DNA of 64,000 nt from contig JAFTFG010000022.1 of the NCBI GenBank assembly GCA_017449675.1, positions 1 to 64,000 on the forward strand, in the 5' to 3' direction. Source of the DNA: Prevotella sp. GTDB taxonomy: Bacteria > Bacteroidota > Bacteroidia > Bacteroidales > Bacteroidaceae. How positions within the stretch are numbered: the first letter of the stretch is position 1; every line of letters begins with the position of its first letter. Shown in pieces: positions 53,301-61,737 of the stretch. Under the pieces are notes generated by a model, which did no database searches, had not been told where the DNA came from, and saw only the letters and a program-made list of their open reading frames with translations. The translations under genes and the position numbers were made by a program.

Positions 53301-53552
53301 TTTATTCAGGACGGCGACTTTCTGCGTATCTCCAATATCACGTTGGGTTATGACTTCGCTAAGTTGCTGAAGTGTAAATATATCTCACAGTGCCGTCTCT
53401 ATGCTCAGGTGCAGAATGCCTTCACCTTCACCAAGTACGATGGTATGGATCCGGAAATCGGTTATGGTAACTCTGGATGGGTTTCTGGTATAGACTATGG
53501 ATACTATCCACGTCCACGTACCTTCCTTTTTGGTGTTAACTTGAAGTTCTAA
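50370..53552 (+). CDS. SusC/RagA family TonB-linked outer membrane protein (PUL2)
   Basis: 1060 residues with the same layout as SusC1: signal peptide (ACLLGMYSPVMAA), regulatory beta domain, DNALLEEVVVIGYG TonB box, plug (VNIRGLGTTGSSGPLYIIDG) and a barrel ending NLKF. The first 170 residues are near identical to SusC1, including long unchanged DNA stretches, and then sequence identity falls. About 50 bp (TGGTACCGTCAGTGACGCAC region, 50487-50538) are also shared with SusC3. No TAnnTTTG promoter is visible in the 73 nt before the start, unlike SusC1. It imports the glycan bound by its SusD partner. Confidence 0.95.
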   Translation: MNQNIKKIVLLMGACLLGMYSPVMAANETSVEAVQQTTKKITGTVSDAQGPVIGASVVEKGTANGVVTDFDGNFTLSVKPGATLVVSYIGYIPREIVVGNQSNIDITLKEDNALLEEVVVIGYGVQKKKLVTGATLQVKGEDVAKLNTSNPLQALQGQTPGMTIISESGQPGEGLKVNIRGLGTTGSSGPLYIIDGVRGDIATVNPADIESIDVLKDAASAAIYGSQSANGVVLVTTKSGKEGRAIVSFDAYYGWQNAPRKMKMLNSKQYMSIMDEQNINSGGSAYDWYGLKEDGTPKYASIFDKDGNIIDTDWVNEMFKDNAETYSANLSVSGGSQKGNYALSMGYMSQEGIVGGKDVSSYSRYNFRVNSEYQVIDKFLKIGEQISLIYYKKNGLSVGNAYNNSLRAAFGTSPLAPIYSDNGKYGSPYNDTSDSEWFNADGNPYGVMMTTNNNKTQNYTVSANAYAEFEFIKNLKFRTTLGVKYDSNNYRSFSPLYHFSIYSYQDTRTGVSQSASDGFGITWTNTLSYNFDIKEHHFDTMIGYETYRTEGQSIYAANGSLRDGFDTWAYAYLGNGTATNQEGGLSVSGSPWDEERMVSYFARVGWNWKETYMVNATLRCDGSSRFASGHRFGWFPSISAGWVMTNEKFMQPVTKFMDYFKIRVSWGQVGNQNIGNYMYLAPMGFNNYYYNFGTTLGSDADQWGAVPTRLGNEDITWETSEQFDLGFDARFLNQRLNVNFDFYVKTTKDWLVQPPVLATVGTGAPYINGGDVKNTGVELGLSWNDRIGKNFRYYVNVNGAYNKNKVGNIPNEDGIIHGETGSVLYDNSGEFYRASNGEPIGYFWGYKTAGIFQNQQEINDWIAAGNGVLQSNVQPGDVKYYDINHDGVIDESDKVNLGNGMPDFTYGFSFGFDWKGFDFSVQANGQTGNKIVQTLRNVGTTTANYTTAILDRWTGEGTSNKIPRVTNTNINYQFSDLFIQDGDFLRISNITLGYDFAKLLKCKYISQCRLYAQVQNAFTFTKYDGMDPEIGYGNSGWVSGIDYGYYPRPRTFLFGVNLKF

Positions 53553-53570
53553 AACTAGATGATTACGAAT

Positions 53571-55283
53571 ATGAAAACAAAGATATTATCTATAGTCACC
53601 GTCGGAATGCTGACATTAGGAATGACCTCATGTGGAAATGATTTCCTAGAAGTCTCTTCGAAGACCGAGGGAACGACGGGTAACTTTTATTCCAATGAGG
53701 CTGCTGCCAACCGTGCCCTCATCGGATGCTATGACGGCTGGCAGCGTACGGTGTCAAATGGACCAACTTTCGCTTTCCATTATCTCTCGGAACTATTGTC
53801 TGACCAGTGTTTTGGCGGTACAGGGGCCAACGATGCCCGCAACTCTGCAGTTGTCGACCGCTTCGATATGGCTGAGGACAATTCACAGCAGAATCTGCAT
53901 AACACCCTTTGGGAGAGTTATTATGCCGCTATCTACCGTGTCAACGAGTTGCTGACCCGCACAGAGGGTGTTGCTTGGTCGAGTGAGAAAGTTCAGGGAC
54001 AATTGTTAGGTGAGGCTCGTGCTATGCGTGGTATCCTCTACTTCGATCTGGCTCGTGTTTTCGAAAATGTGCCTTTGATTACAGAACCTACCACGGAGAA
54101 TGTCGCACAGGCTCCTGTTGATGATGTGTATGCTCAGATTTTTGAAGACTTGAAGTTTGCGGCGGAGAATATTCCTGCCGATGCATATTCTAAGGCTTCC
54201 TCATCTACCAATGACGGACGTATCACCTGCTATGCCGCCAAGGCAATGATGGCTCGTGCATACCTGTTCTATACTGGTGTCTATGGCAAAGAGCCTGCTG
54301 GTGTGACCAAGGCTCAGATACTGGCTGATTTGGAGGATATCATCAGCAGTGGTGAGTATGACCTTATTCCTTTGTATAAGAACCTCTGGTATTGCGCCAG
54401 TACTACTTGGGAGGGCAGTGACCAGGCAGGATGGAAAGAAGTCTCAACCTATGCAGGTGAGGACAATGTGGAGAATATCCTGACCATGAAGTTTAATTAT
54501 ACCTCCGACTATAACGGTAATGCTGGTGGTAATAATGCTATTCAAATGTTCTCTATTCGTGGCGGTACGTTCAAGGCTCCTTACGGACAAGGCTGGGGCG
54601 GTGCTACGGTACCAGAGAATGTATACAACTCCTATCCAAATGGCGACCAGCGTCGTGACGCTTCCATTATTAATCTGGCAGGTGAAGGTATTGAGTCGAC
54701 AGATGCGTATCAGAAGGCGATTCTCGACCAGCGTGAGTACACTGGTTACTTTAATAAAAAGTATACTGCTCGCTCTGGCTATCACCAGAGTGAGTCTGAC
54801 GGGTCATGGAGTCTCACCCACTACTGGGACGGTCTGATGGCTGGTGACTTCCAGATATCACAGCCTATCGGCTACACACTCATCCGCTATGCTGACGTGC
54901 TGTTGATGGCTGCTGAGTTGGGTAGCAGCAACGCACAAGACTATCTGAATCGGGTGCATAGTCGTGCCTATGCTACGGAGAATGCTGATGGTTCTGTTAA
55001 TACCCCAAAACTCTCCGTTGCCTTGACACGGGATAATATTATGGAGGAGCGCCGTTTGGAATTTGCCTTTGAGGGCATACGTTACTGGGATCTACTCCGT
55101 CAGGGTGTTAATATGGCAGCCAATGCCATTGTGGCTTCTGGTAGTAAGGTGTTGAACGGTGGCATAGAGGCTACTGTCAACTATTCTTCTCAGAATATCA
55201 TCTCGAAGCGTGGCTTCCAGCAGATTCCTCAAACACAGATTACTTTGTCAAACGGTGTACTGAAACAGAATGCCGGTTGGTAA
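53571..55283 (+). CDS. SusD/RagB family nutrient-binding lipoprotein (PUL2)
   Basis: 570 residues from the start MKTKILSIVTVG; an in-frame ATG 12 nt earlier is an alternative. Lipobox GMTSCGND. Recognisable SusD pieces are VQGQLLGEARAMRGILYFDL near the N-terminal helices and EERRLEFAFEGIRYWDLLRQ near the C-terminus. It follows SusC2 within 20 nt and is its partner at the outer membrane. Confidence 0.93.
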   Translation: MKTKILSIVTVGMLTLGMTSCGNDFLEVSSKTEGTTGNFYSNEAAANRALIGCYDGWQRTVSNGPTFAFHYLSELLSDQCFGGTGANDARNSAVVDRFDMAEDNSQQNLHNTLWESYYAAIYRVNELLTRTEGVAWSSEKVQGQLLGEARAMRGILYFDLARVFENVPLITEPTTENVAQAPVDDVYAQIFEDLKFAAENIPADAYSKASSSTNDGRITCYAAKAMMARAYLFYTGVYGKEPAGVTKAQILADLEDIISSGEYDLIPLYKNLWYCASTTWEGSDQAGWKEVSTYAGEDNVENILTMKFNYTSDYNGNAGGNNAIQMFSIRGGTFKAPYGQGWGGATVPENVYNSYPNGDQRRDASIINLAGEGIESTDAYQKAILDQREYTGYFNKKYTARSGYHQSESDGSWSLTHYWDGLMAGDFQISQPIGYTLIRYADVLLMAAELGSSNAQDYLNRVHSRAYATENADGSVNTPKLSVALTRDNIMEERRLEFAFEGIRYWDLLRQGVNMAANAIVASGSKVLNGGIEATVNYSSQNIISKRGFQQIPQTQITLSNGVLKQNAGW

Positions 55284-55318
55284 TATAATTAAAAAATAAC
55301 GATTAAGCATAAAAGACT

Positions 55319-57241
55319 ATGAAAGTCAAGAAAATATTATATTTGCTTATGGCAACGGCAGGTCTGCTGCTTACGGCATGCTCGCCTGACGACCATAACT
55401 TGAGCAAGCCCGATTTTGAGTCAGGAGACTTGGTGCATGGAAGTGCTTTCTCCGTGACTGTAGATGCCGATAATACAGTAACGTTGAAGAGTCTGCTAGA
55501 CGACAGTTACAACTGCTATTGGATTCAGCCAAACGGACGCAGCCAAGGTAATGAGGTGAAGTTCCAACTTCCTTTCGCAGGAACGTATGAGGTGACCTTT
55601 GGCGTGGATACCCGTGGCGGTGTTGTTTACGGTGCTCCTTACAAGTTTGAGATTACCACCAACAATATGTCATTGCTGGAAGATCCTCTGTATACCTACC
55701 TGACTGGTGGTGTGGGTAAGAGTAAGAAATGGGTGCCCGTAGACAAAGACTATGGCGTAGGCCAGTGTACAGGTCCTGTGATGTACTGTAATCCTGACGA
55801 TGTCCTTAACGACGGTTCTGGTGACACCAACATCGGTATTAGTCACATGAAGCCTAACTGGGACCCAGGTTTCCAGTCATGGCTGATACCTGAGAGCGAT
55901 CCCTATATGGACTCCTATATGGTCTTCTCGCTGGATGATGTGAACGGATGCTCCATGATTGAGTATCGAGGCGAGGCAGGTACCAAGAGTGCTTCTACAG
56001 GTACGACTCTGTCGGGCAAGTGGAACCTGAACCTCTCTGACAAGAATCATCCGACATTGTCGTTCACAGACACTTACTCAATGCACAATACGGGCTTTAA
56101 TGAGGTCTGTGACAACTATACGACAGACATCATCATCACAGAACTGACACCTTATATGCTACAGTTGGCTACCATGCGTACCAATAGTGAAGGCTCTTGG
56201 TGGATCATCTGGAACTTCATCGCTGAAGATGTGCAAAATGGTACGGTAGAGATACCTTCAGGAGATGTGAACTACCTCACTCCGACTACTCCAGTATTGC
56301 CAGAGATAGATGATCTGACCACTAAACTTTTCACGACCGATATCAGTGGTGTGGAATTCGTTGGTGCAGAGATGACCTATCAGGTCAGTCAGGATGCTGC
56401 CTATGACTGGTTATGGTGGAATGGTGGCTCCTCTGCTTGGGAGAGTGTAATCAAAGAAAACTATGGTACCAACTGGGCTCCGAAGTGGGACGAGGATGCC
56501 GTGGCAGAGAATGAGTTGACCTTGACCAAGAAGGGTGAGTATACCTATGGTGAGCAGACCGGTACCTATACCATTTCTGACTCGAAGATTGTCTTTGACA
56601 GCGAGGTGTCTTTCTTTACTGTGACTGGTGATGAGCGTACCATTCAGGTGAAGGGTAAGGAGTGGCAGGTCTTCAAGTGTGACCCAGGCTCTGAATTAGT
56701 CCTTGGTGTTGCCGACGGAAAGGATGCCAATGGTAATACGAACAGTTACTTGGTGGTTAACCTAACCTATAAGGCTGTTGGTGGCGGAGAGACAGGTCCG
56801 GTTATCGTTCCATTCGATGCCTCTAAGGTGAACAATTATATTGAGGCTGGAAGTTACTTCCGCTGTCAGTTGTATAACCCGTGGGGTGGTGGCAATGACG
56901 CTATTGATCCTGCTAATGTGAAGTTGAAGAAGAATCAGAAGGTCAATGTCACTGTGACCTTGTCTGGTTTCACCTTCTCACAGCCTGCCAAGATGGTCCT
57001 CTGTTGCAACCGTGGCAGTGAGCAGAGTTGGGAGACAGACTGCTTCAACTACAGTCGTGCTATCACCGTCAACGGCGACGGTACATATACTGTATCGTGG
57101 ACGAACGACACTGGCTCTACCGTGAAGTGGGACGATGGTGCATCAGCCCTGACCATTACGATGCAGTATGACGGCTATGCCACACTGCCTGATGAAGACT
57201 ATGCTTCACACTGCATGATAGAAAGTATCACTATTGAGTAA
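55319..57241 (+). CDS. PUL2 surface glycan-binding lipoprotein (SusE/F position)
   Basis: 640-residue lipoprotein; lipobox LLTACSPDD. An N-terminal PKD/Ig-like domain (YEVTFGVDTRGGVVYG, residues about 35-115) is followed by two or three Trp-rich beta modules (WDPGFQSWLIPESDPYMD, DWLWWNGGSSAWESV) and a C-terminal jelly-roll-like domain (SYFRCQLYNPWGGGNDAID). No catalytic motif. Its place after SusD and the many exposed aromatics suggest a surface glycan-binding protein. It is not alignable with the PUL1 protein at 37612 by eye beyond general style. Confidence 0.68.
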   Translation: MKVKKILYLLMATAGLLLTACSPDDHNLSKPDFESGDLVHGSAFSVTVDADNTVTLKSLLDDSYNCYWIQPNGRSQGNEVKFQLPFAGTYEVTFGVDTRGGVVYGAPYKFEITTNNMSLLEDPLYTYLTGGVGKSKKWVPVDKDYGVGQCTGPVMYCNPDDVLNDGSGDTNIGISHMKPNWDPGFQSWLIPESDPYMDSYMVFSLDDVNGCSMIEYRGEAGTKSASTGTTLSGKWNLNLSDKNHPTLSFTDTYSMHNTGFNEVCDNYTTDIIITELTPYMLQLATMRTNSEGSWWIIWNFIAEDVQNGTVEIPSGDVNYLTPTTPVLPEIDDLTTKLFTTDISGVEFVGAEMTYQVSQDAAYDWLWWNGGSSAWESVIKENYGTNWAPKWDEDAVAENELTLTKKGEYTYGEQTGTYTISDSKIVFDSEVSFFTVTGDERTIQVKGKEWQVFKCDPGSELVLGVADGKDANGNTNSYLVVNLTYKAVGGGETGPVIVPFDASKVNNYIEAGSYFRCQLYNPWGGGNDAIDPANVKLKKNQKVNVTVTLSGFTFSQPAKMVLCCNRGSEQSWETDCFNYSRAITVNGDGTYTVSWTNDTGSTVKWDDGASALTITMQYDGYATLPDEDYASHCMIESITIE

Positions 57242-57270
57242 AGGTAAAAAAGTTAAAAGGTAAAATAGTT

Positions 57271-59889
57271 ATGAAACTGACTAAAATATTTTCCGGAATC
57301 ATGGTGCTCCTGATGGGAGCCGCCATGCTGACCGCATGCAGCGACAAGGACGACTACTATGTCAATACCGGTACGCTGTTGACGGACGGCTCTGTCGTAA
57401 CGGGATCTTCAGATGTGACGGCAACGACGGCCACCTTTCATGGTTCAGTGACAGGTCTTGAGAACATAAACCCTGCTTCCTATGCTACAGGCTTCAAATA
57501 CGGTTTTTCTCAGAATGCCCTGACCGAGACGGCTACCTCTGTTTCCGCAGCAGAGTTCTCAGCATCTCTTTCTGGCTTGTTGAATAATCAGGTTATCTAC
57601 TATCAGGCTTATGTCACCCTGCAGGGCAAACTGACCTATACGGGTGAAGTGAAGTCGTTGATAACAACAGATGCTACGGCTACGACAGGAGATGCTACAG
57701 ATATTGATTTTGCCGCTGCTACTATCGCTGGATCTATCAGTAAGTATCCAGAGAATGCTACGGCAGGTATCGTTATCTCTACAACAAATGACGAGGAGAC
57801 TGTACGCGCAGGTTTGCGTCTCGCAAATGCCAGTCTGGAAGACAACTATGCCATTGCCAAGACAGGTCTGTTGTCTTCAACCACTTACTACTATGCCGCT
57901 TATCTGGACTTAGGTCCTGGTGTGGTGTATGGTGAGGTGAAGGAGTTTACCACAGAAACTCTCAACTATGATGCTGATGAGGACTTTGTAGACCTAGGTC
58001 TTTCTGTAAAGTGGGCTAAGTGCAATATCGGTGCTCGCACAGAGACAGAGGTCGGTGGCTTGTTTGCCTTTGGTGACCTGACTGGTACGAATCCCAGTAT
58101 TGATCCTGCCGACTATGCTTCAGTAGACACCTACAAGACAGTCAATGACCTGGCTTATCAGGCAACAGGTGGAATAGCCACCTTGCCTACTGCCGATCTC
58201 TTTGAGGAACTTTTCCGTCTCTGCAAAACGGAGTGGATGGAAGCAGATGGTGTTTCTGGCTATTTAGTAACAGCGAAGAATGGTAATTCCATCTTCTTAC
58301 CTGCTACCGGTAAGCGTGTGGGCAGTGATATCACAGAAGAGGGTATACATGGTTTCTACCTGACAGGTACGGTAAATGCCACCAACAAGGAATTTGCTGT
58401 AGACTACGAGTTCACTGCTTCTGCAAAAGCCCGTTCAACGCGTGCCACCTATGAGGCACTTGCCGTACGCCCAGTAACTGTTGCACGTAACGTGAAGTTC
58501 GACAAGTCGTTCCTGTATCAGAAATGGTATCTTGACAATGGACAGGATGGCAAACAACATGTCTATGAAGGACCGTTCACTCAGTGGGGTGTCCATGACA
58601 CATGGGGTACTATCCAGAACAACGAGCCCAATCCTTATGAGTCTGTCCATTGGGAGATGGGTAAGGATAACGGCTGGATTGGCTATACTTATGGTGTGGA
58701 CTATGGTTATATGGAGTTCAAGGAAGATGGTAAAGTATTCATTCATCGCTTGACGGACGATGGTCAGGCTACAGATGAGGAAGGTACCTTCACTATTGAT
58801 GAGACAAACAAAACGGTAACCATTGACATCAATATCCTCTGTGCCAATACTTGGATTGGAACTAAGAGCGGAACGCTTCACATCCTTGCTTTGGATGAAG
58901 ACGGCTTGAGAATAGCCCTACCAGCAGACAATACTTATGCATACTCACTGAATTACTATTCGCAGGCAAAGGCTGAGAAAGATGCACTAGTTGATGTCAG
59001 TCTGATGACTGTTGGTAGTGACTGGGGACCTAACTGGGGAACAGTCGTACAGTCATTGGCACCCGAAGAATTGGAAGGTCAGCATACGTTCACCTATGAA
59101 GGTTACAGCAATGGTGCCATGGTGACATTGATTGACTTCGTGGATATTATGAGAAGATATCCCAATACCTTCGTACGTATTGATGAGATAAAACTGGATG
59201 GTACCGCTATTAAGTTCAACGCCAATAACTTCTGCTATGGTGACATTGAGAACAGTGGTAACTACCGTATCGAGATGTTCAATATCTGGGGTAAGGGTGC
59301 AGAGAACGGTCTTGTTAAGGCTTCTCCGTTCAGCAATCTGACTAATGTGGGTAGCGATCCTGCCTTCACCTTCGCCAATGAGTTGGAGATTACCTATACG
59401 ATTATGTTGAATGGTCCTGAAGGCACCTACACACCGAATCTCATTACCATCAATCCAAACTGGGGTGGAACATGGGGCTTCAACTCAGGCGCAACATTTG
59501 ATATAACGTTGAATACGGAGACTGCTAAGTACGAGATATCTAAGAAGGACTTCACGATCAAGTATGAAAGCGCAGACCATGCGGCGGGCTCTATCATGAC
59601 ATTTGTACAAATCGATAATATCCGCAACTGGTTCCCGACCATGCATAGCACACTTAACAGTTGCAAACTCAATGGCATTAATGTTACTTTTGATGCTTCG
59701 AAAGTCGTTGACAGTAGTGAGGGTGCTGCCTATCGCCTGGAACTCTGGAACATGTATGGCACTACCAGTCAGTCAGGTTGTGGTTTTGGCACAGCAGATG
59801 CAAGTGGTGTCGTCCATGAATTAGGCTTCAGTTCTTCTATGGAATTGGATTTCACCATCAAGAGTCTCTTTGCAATCCCTGAATTTTAA
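57271..59889 (+). CDS. Large multidomain PUL2 lipoprotein
   Basis: 872 residues; lipobox MLTACSDKD. Order by eye: two fibronectin-III-like repeats (ATTATFHGSVTGL and TAATIAGSI, residues about 40-230), then a major-paralogous-type domain (DEDFVDLGLSVKWAKCNIGA to NGNSIFLPATGKR, about 232-405) like that of the PUL1 lipoprotein at 36566. A beta domain follows, and two C-terminal copies of a module sharing I.FVDIMRRYPNTF / FVQIDNIRNWFPTM and NYRIEMFNIWG / AYRLELWNMYG. The twin C-terminal modules look like carbohydrate-binding domains. No catalytic residues recognised. Confidence 0.66.
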   Translation: MKLTKIFSGIMVLLMGAAMLTACSDKDDYYVNTGTLLTDGSVVTGSSDVTATTATFHGSVTGLENINPASYATGFKYGFSQNALTETATSVSAAEFSASLSGLLNNQVIYYQAYVTLQGKLTYTGEVKSLITTDATATTGDATDIDFAAATIAGSISKYPENATAGIVISTTNDEETVRAGLRLANASLEDNYAIAKTGLLSSTTYYYAAYLDLGPGVVYGEVKEFTTETLNYDADEDFVDLGLSVKWAKCNIGARTETEVGGLFAFGDLTGTNPSIDPADYASVDTYKTVNDLAYQATGGIATLPTADLFEELFRLCKTEWMEADGVSGYLVTAKNGNSIFLPATGKRVGSDITEEGIHGFYLTGTVNATNKEFAVDYEFTASAKARSTRATYEALAVRPVTVARNVKFDKSFLYQKWYLDNGQDGKQHVYEGPFTQWGVHDTWGTIQNNEPNPYESVHWEMGKDNGWIGYTYGVDYGYMEFKEDGKVFIHRLTDDGQATDEEGTFTIDETNKTVTIDINILCANTWIGTKSGTLHILALDEDGLRIALPADNTYAYSLNYYSQAKAEKDALVDVSLMTVGSDWGPNWGTVVQSLAPEELEGQHTFTYEGYSNGAMVTLIDFVDIMRRYPNTFVRIDEIKLDGTAIKFNANNFCYGDIENSGNYRIEMFNIWGKGAENGLVKASPFSNLTNVGSDPAFTFANELEITYTIMLNGPEGTYTPNLITINPNWGGTWGFNSGATFDITLNTETAKYEISKKDFTIKYESADHAAGSIMTFVQIDNIRNWFPTMHSTLNSCKLNGINVTFDASKVVDSSEGAAYRLELWNMYGTTSQSGCGFGTADASGVVHELGFSSSMELDFTIKSLFAIPEF

Positions 59890-59893
59890 ATAA

Positions 59894-61444
59894 ATGAAGA
59901 ACATGAAAATAAAGAAATTAATGATGCTGTTGGTGGCTTTCCTTGCCACCACAGCATTCATTGCCTGTGGCGATGACAATAATGGTAATGGAGGAGGCAC
60001 GCCCATTTCAACACTAACGGTTCGTCCTACCTCTTTGGAATTTGATGCTAATGGCGGTGAGCAGGTTATCAAGGCTCAGGCTCCTGTTCAGGCAACAGCG
60101 ACGAGTAGTGCCGACTGGTGTGCCGTGACAGTGGGTGAGCAATATGGTGATATCAAGATTACTCCCATGACAGTCACAGTGTCTGCCAATCCCACTACTT
60201 ATGAGCGTACCGCTGTGGTGGTGATTACCGCCGGTTCTGAGACGGAGACCGTGACAATTACACAGGAAGAGGGTAATGCATCTGTTACACCCGGAACAAT
60301 CACTAAGGATGCCCAGGCTATTGCCAAGGCAATGTATCCTGGATGGAACCTTGGTAACACGTTGGAGGCAACGGGAGACGGTCTTGCTGCAGAGACCTCC
60401 TGGCAACCTACAAAGACCACTCAGGAAATCATTGATGCCGTTAAGGCTGCTGGTTTCAAGGCTGTCCGCATCCCATGCTCCTGGGATATACATTCTGATG
60501 GTAGTGGTACGATAGATGCCGCATGGATGGCTCGCGTCAAACAAGTAGTAAAATACTGTGTGGGCATCGGTCTTTATGTCGTGCTTAATGACCATTGGGA
60601 TAACGGTTGGATTGAGGTACAGGGCTTCAGCAAGTCTTCATCTTCCTATCAGGCTGTTGATGAGGCTACTATTACAGCGAAGATTGACCGTTTGAAGGAT
60701 CTGTGGACACAGATCGCCACAGAGTTCAAGGACTATGATGAGCATCTACTCTTTGCAGGTCTGAACGAACCCTTCCAAGAGTATAATCTGTTCAATGGTC
60801 GTCACGAAGAACTTACTCCTATCTTGATCCGTTATAATGCGGCATTCGTAGAGGCTGTACGTGCCACAGGTGGCAATAATGCTCAGCGTACTTTGGTCGT
60901 ACAGGGTCCAAGTACCAGTATCAACTCTTCAGTACAGTATATGCCTGCAAATACCCTGCCTGAGGCAGCAGGCAAACTGATGGTGGAAGTCCACTATTAC
61001 GATCCGGGACAGTTCTGTGGAACCTTTGATGCCAGTGGTGCTAATGCCTACTATTATTGGGGTGTAGCCAATCATGGCATCAACCATAATCCTACCTATG
61101 GGGAAGAGGATTATATGAATGCTCAGTTCGCTAAGTTGAAGACAACCTATACTTCACAGGGCTATCCTGTTATTATCGGTGAGTATGCCGGCTTGCAGCG
61201 TACACTGCCTAACGATGACCAAACCAAGCATGATGCATCGGTGAAGTTCTTCTACCAGTGTGTCAACGAGTACGCAACCAACAATGGTATCGTGGCCTTC
61301 ACATGGGATACGAATGATACTAATGGCTTAAATGGTGAGAGTGGTTCTTCAACTATCATCGACCGCGCCAATAAGTCTGTCATAGGAATCAATGCCATGA
61401 CAGGAATTCTGGCTGGTGCACAAGCAGGCTCATGGCCTTACTAA
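59894..61444 (+). CDS. Glycoside hydrolase family 5 endoglucanase-like lipoprotein with BACON domain
   Basis: 516 residues; lipobox FIACGDD (Cys 25) anchors it to the cell surface. Residues about 40-127 form a BACON domain (SADWCAVTV, VVVITAGSETETVTITQ). The GH5 barrel starts at GWNLGNTLEA (residue 150), with probable acid/base E292 in AGLNEPF and nucleophile E430 in VIIGEYAG. Unlike the PUL1 GH5 it has no sorting tail. Surface GH5 enzymes of such PULs cut beta-glucans or xyloglucan into pieces that SusCD imports; the exact polymer is not readable here. Confidence 0.9.
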   Translation: MKNMKIKKLMMLLVAFLATTAFIACGDDNNGNGGGTPISTLTVRPTSLEFDANGGEQVIKAQAPVQATATSSADWCAVTVGEQYGDIKITPMTVTVSANPTTYERTAVVVITAGSETETVTITQEEGNASVTPGTITKDAQAIAKAMYPGWNLGNTLEATGDGLAAETSWQPTKTTQEIIDAVKAAGFKAVRIPCSWDIHSDGSGTIDAAWMARVKQVVKYCVGIGLYVVLNDHWDNGWIEVQGFSKSSSSYQAVDEATITAKIDRLKDLWTQIATEFKDYDEHLLFAGLNEPFQEYNLFNGRHEELTPILIRYNAAFVEAVRATGGNNAQRTLVVQGPSTSINSSVQYMPANTLPEAAGKLMVEVHYYDPGQFCGTFDASGANAYYYWGVANHGINHNPTYGEEDYMNAQFAKLKTTYTSQGYPVIIGEYAGLQRTLPNDDQTKHDASVKFFYQCVNEYATNNGIVAFTWDTNDTNGLNGESGSSTIIDRANKSVIGINAMTGILAGAQAGSWPY

Positions 61445-61473
61445 AGATAGATTCTATAAATATAATGAAATGC

Positions 61474-61503
61474 AACTGAGTCCACCTTGAAGTGGACTCA
61501 GTT
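61474..61503 (+). terminator. Hairpin ending PUL2
   Basis: A perfect 12-bp stem (AACTGAGTCCAC / GTGGACTCAGTT) with loop CTTGAA, 30 nt past the GH5 stop. No T-run follows. The rest of the 293-nt gap to SusC3 shows only that gene's promoter. Confidence 0.65.
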
Positions 61504-61636
61504 AAGTATGTTCATACCATCAGAGAGGTGTGTTGACGGGCCTGTTTCATCCAGAAATGTGCTGCGCTTTTGTGTTTTTATAGGAGGAATTCCAAGAAAA
61601 AGCAAGAAAACATCAAAAAATGTCAATAAAAGGCAA

Positions 61637-61665
61637 TTGTAATTTATAAAAAAGTATTATTTTTG
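61637..61665 (+). promoter_or_regulatory. Promoter of SusC3
   Basis: TTG at 61637-61639, an 18-nt spacer and TATTTTTG at 61658-61665, followed by a leader of about 65 nt. Confidence 0.65.
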
Positions 61666-61737
61666 CAAACTGAAATGTTACGATTACTCAAGCCTAGAAA
61701 TAACACTATTAACATAAAACTAAAATGTAACCCTAGT

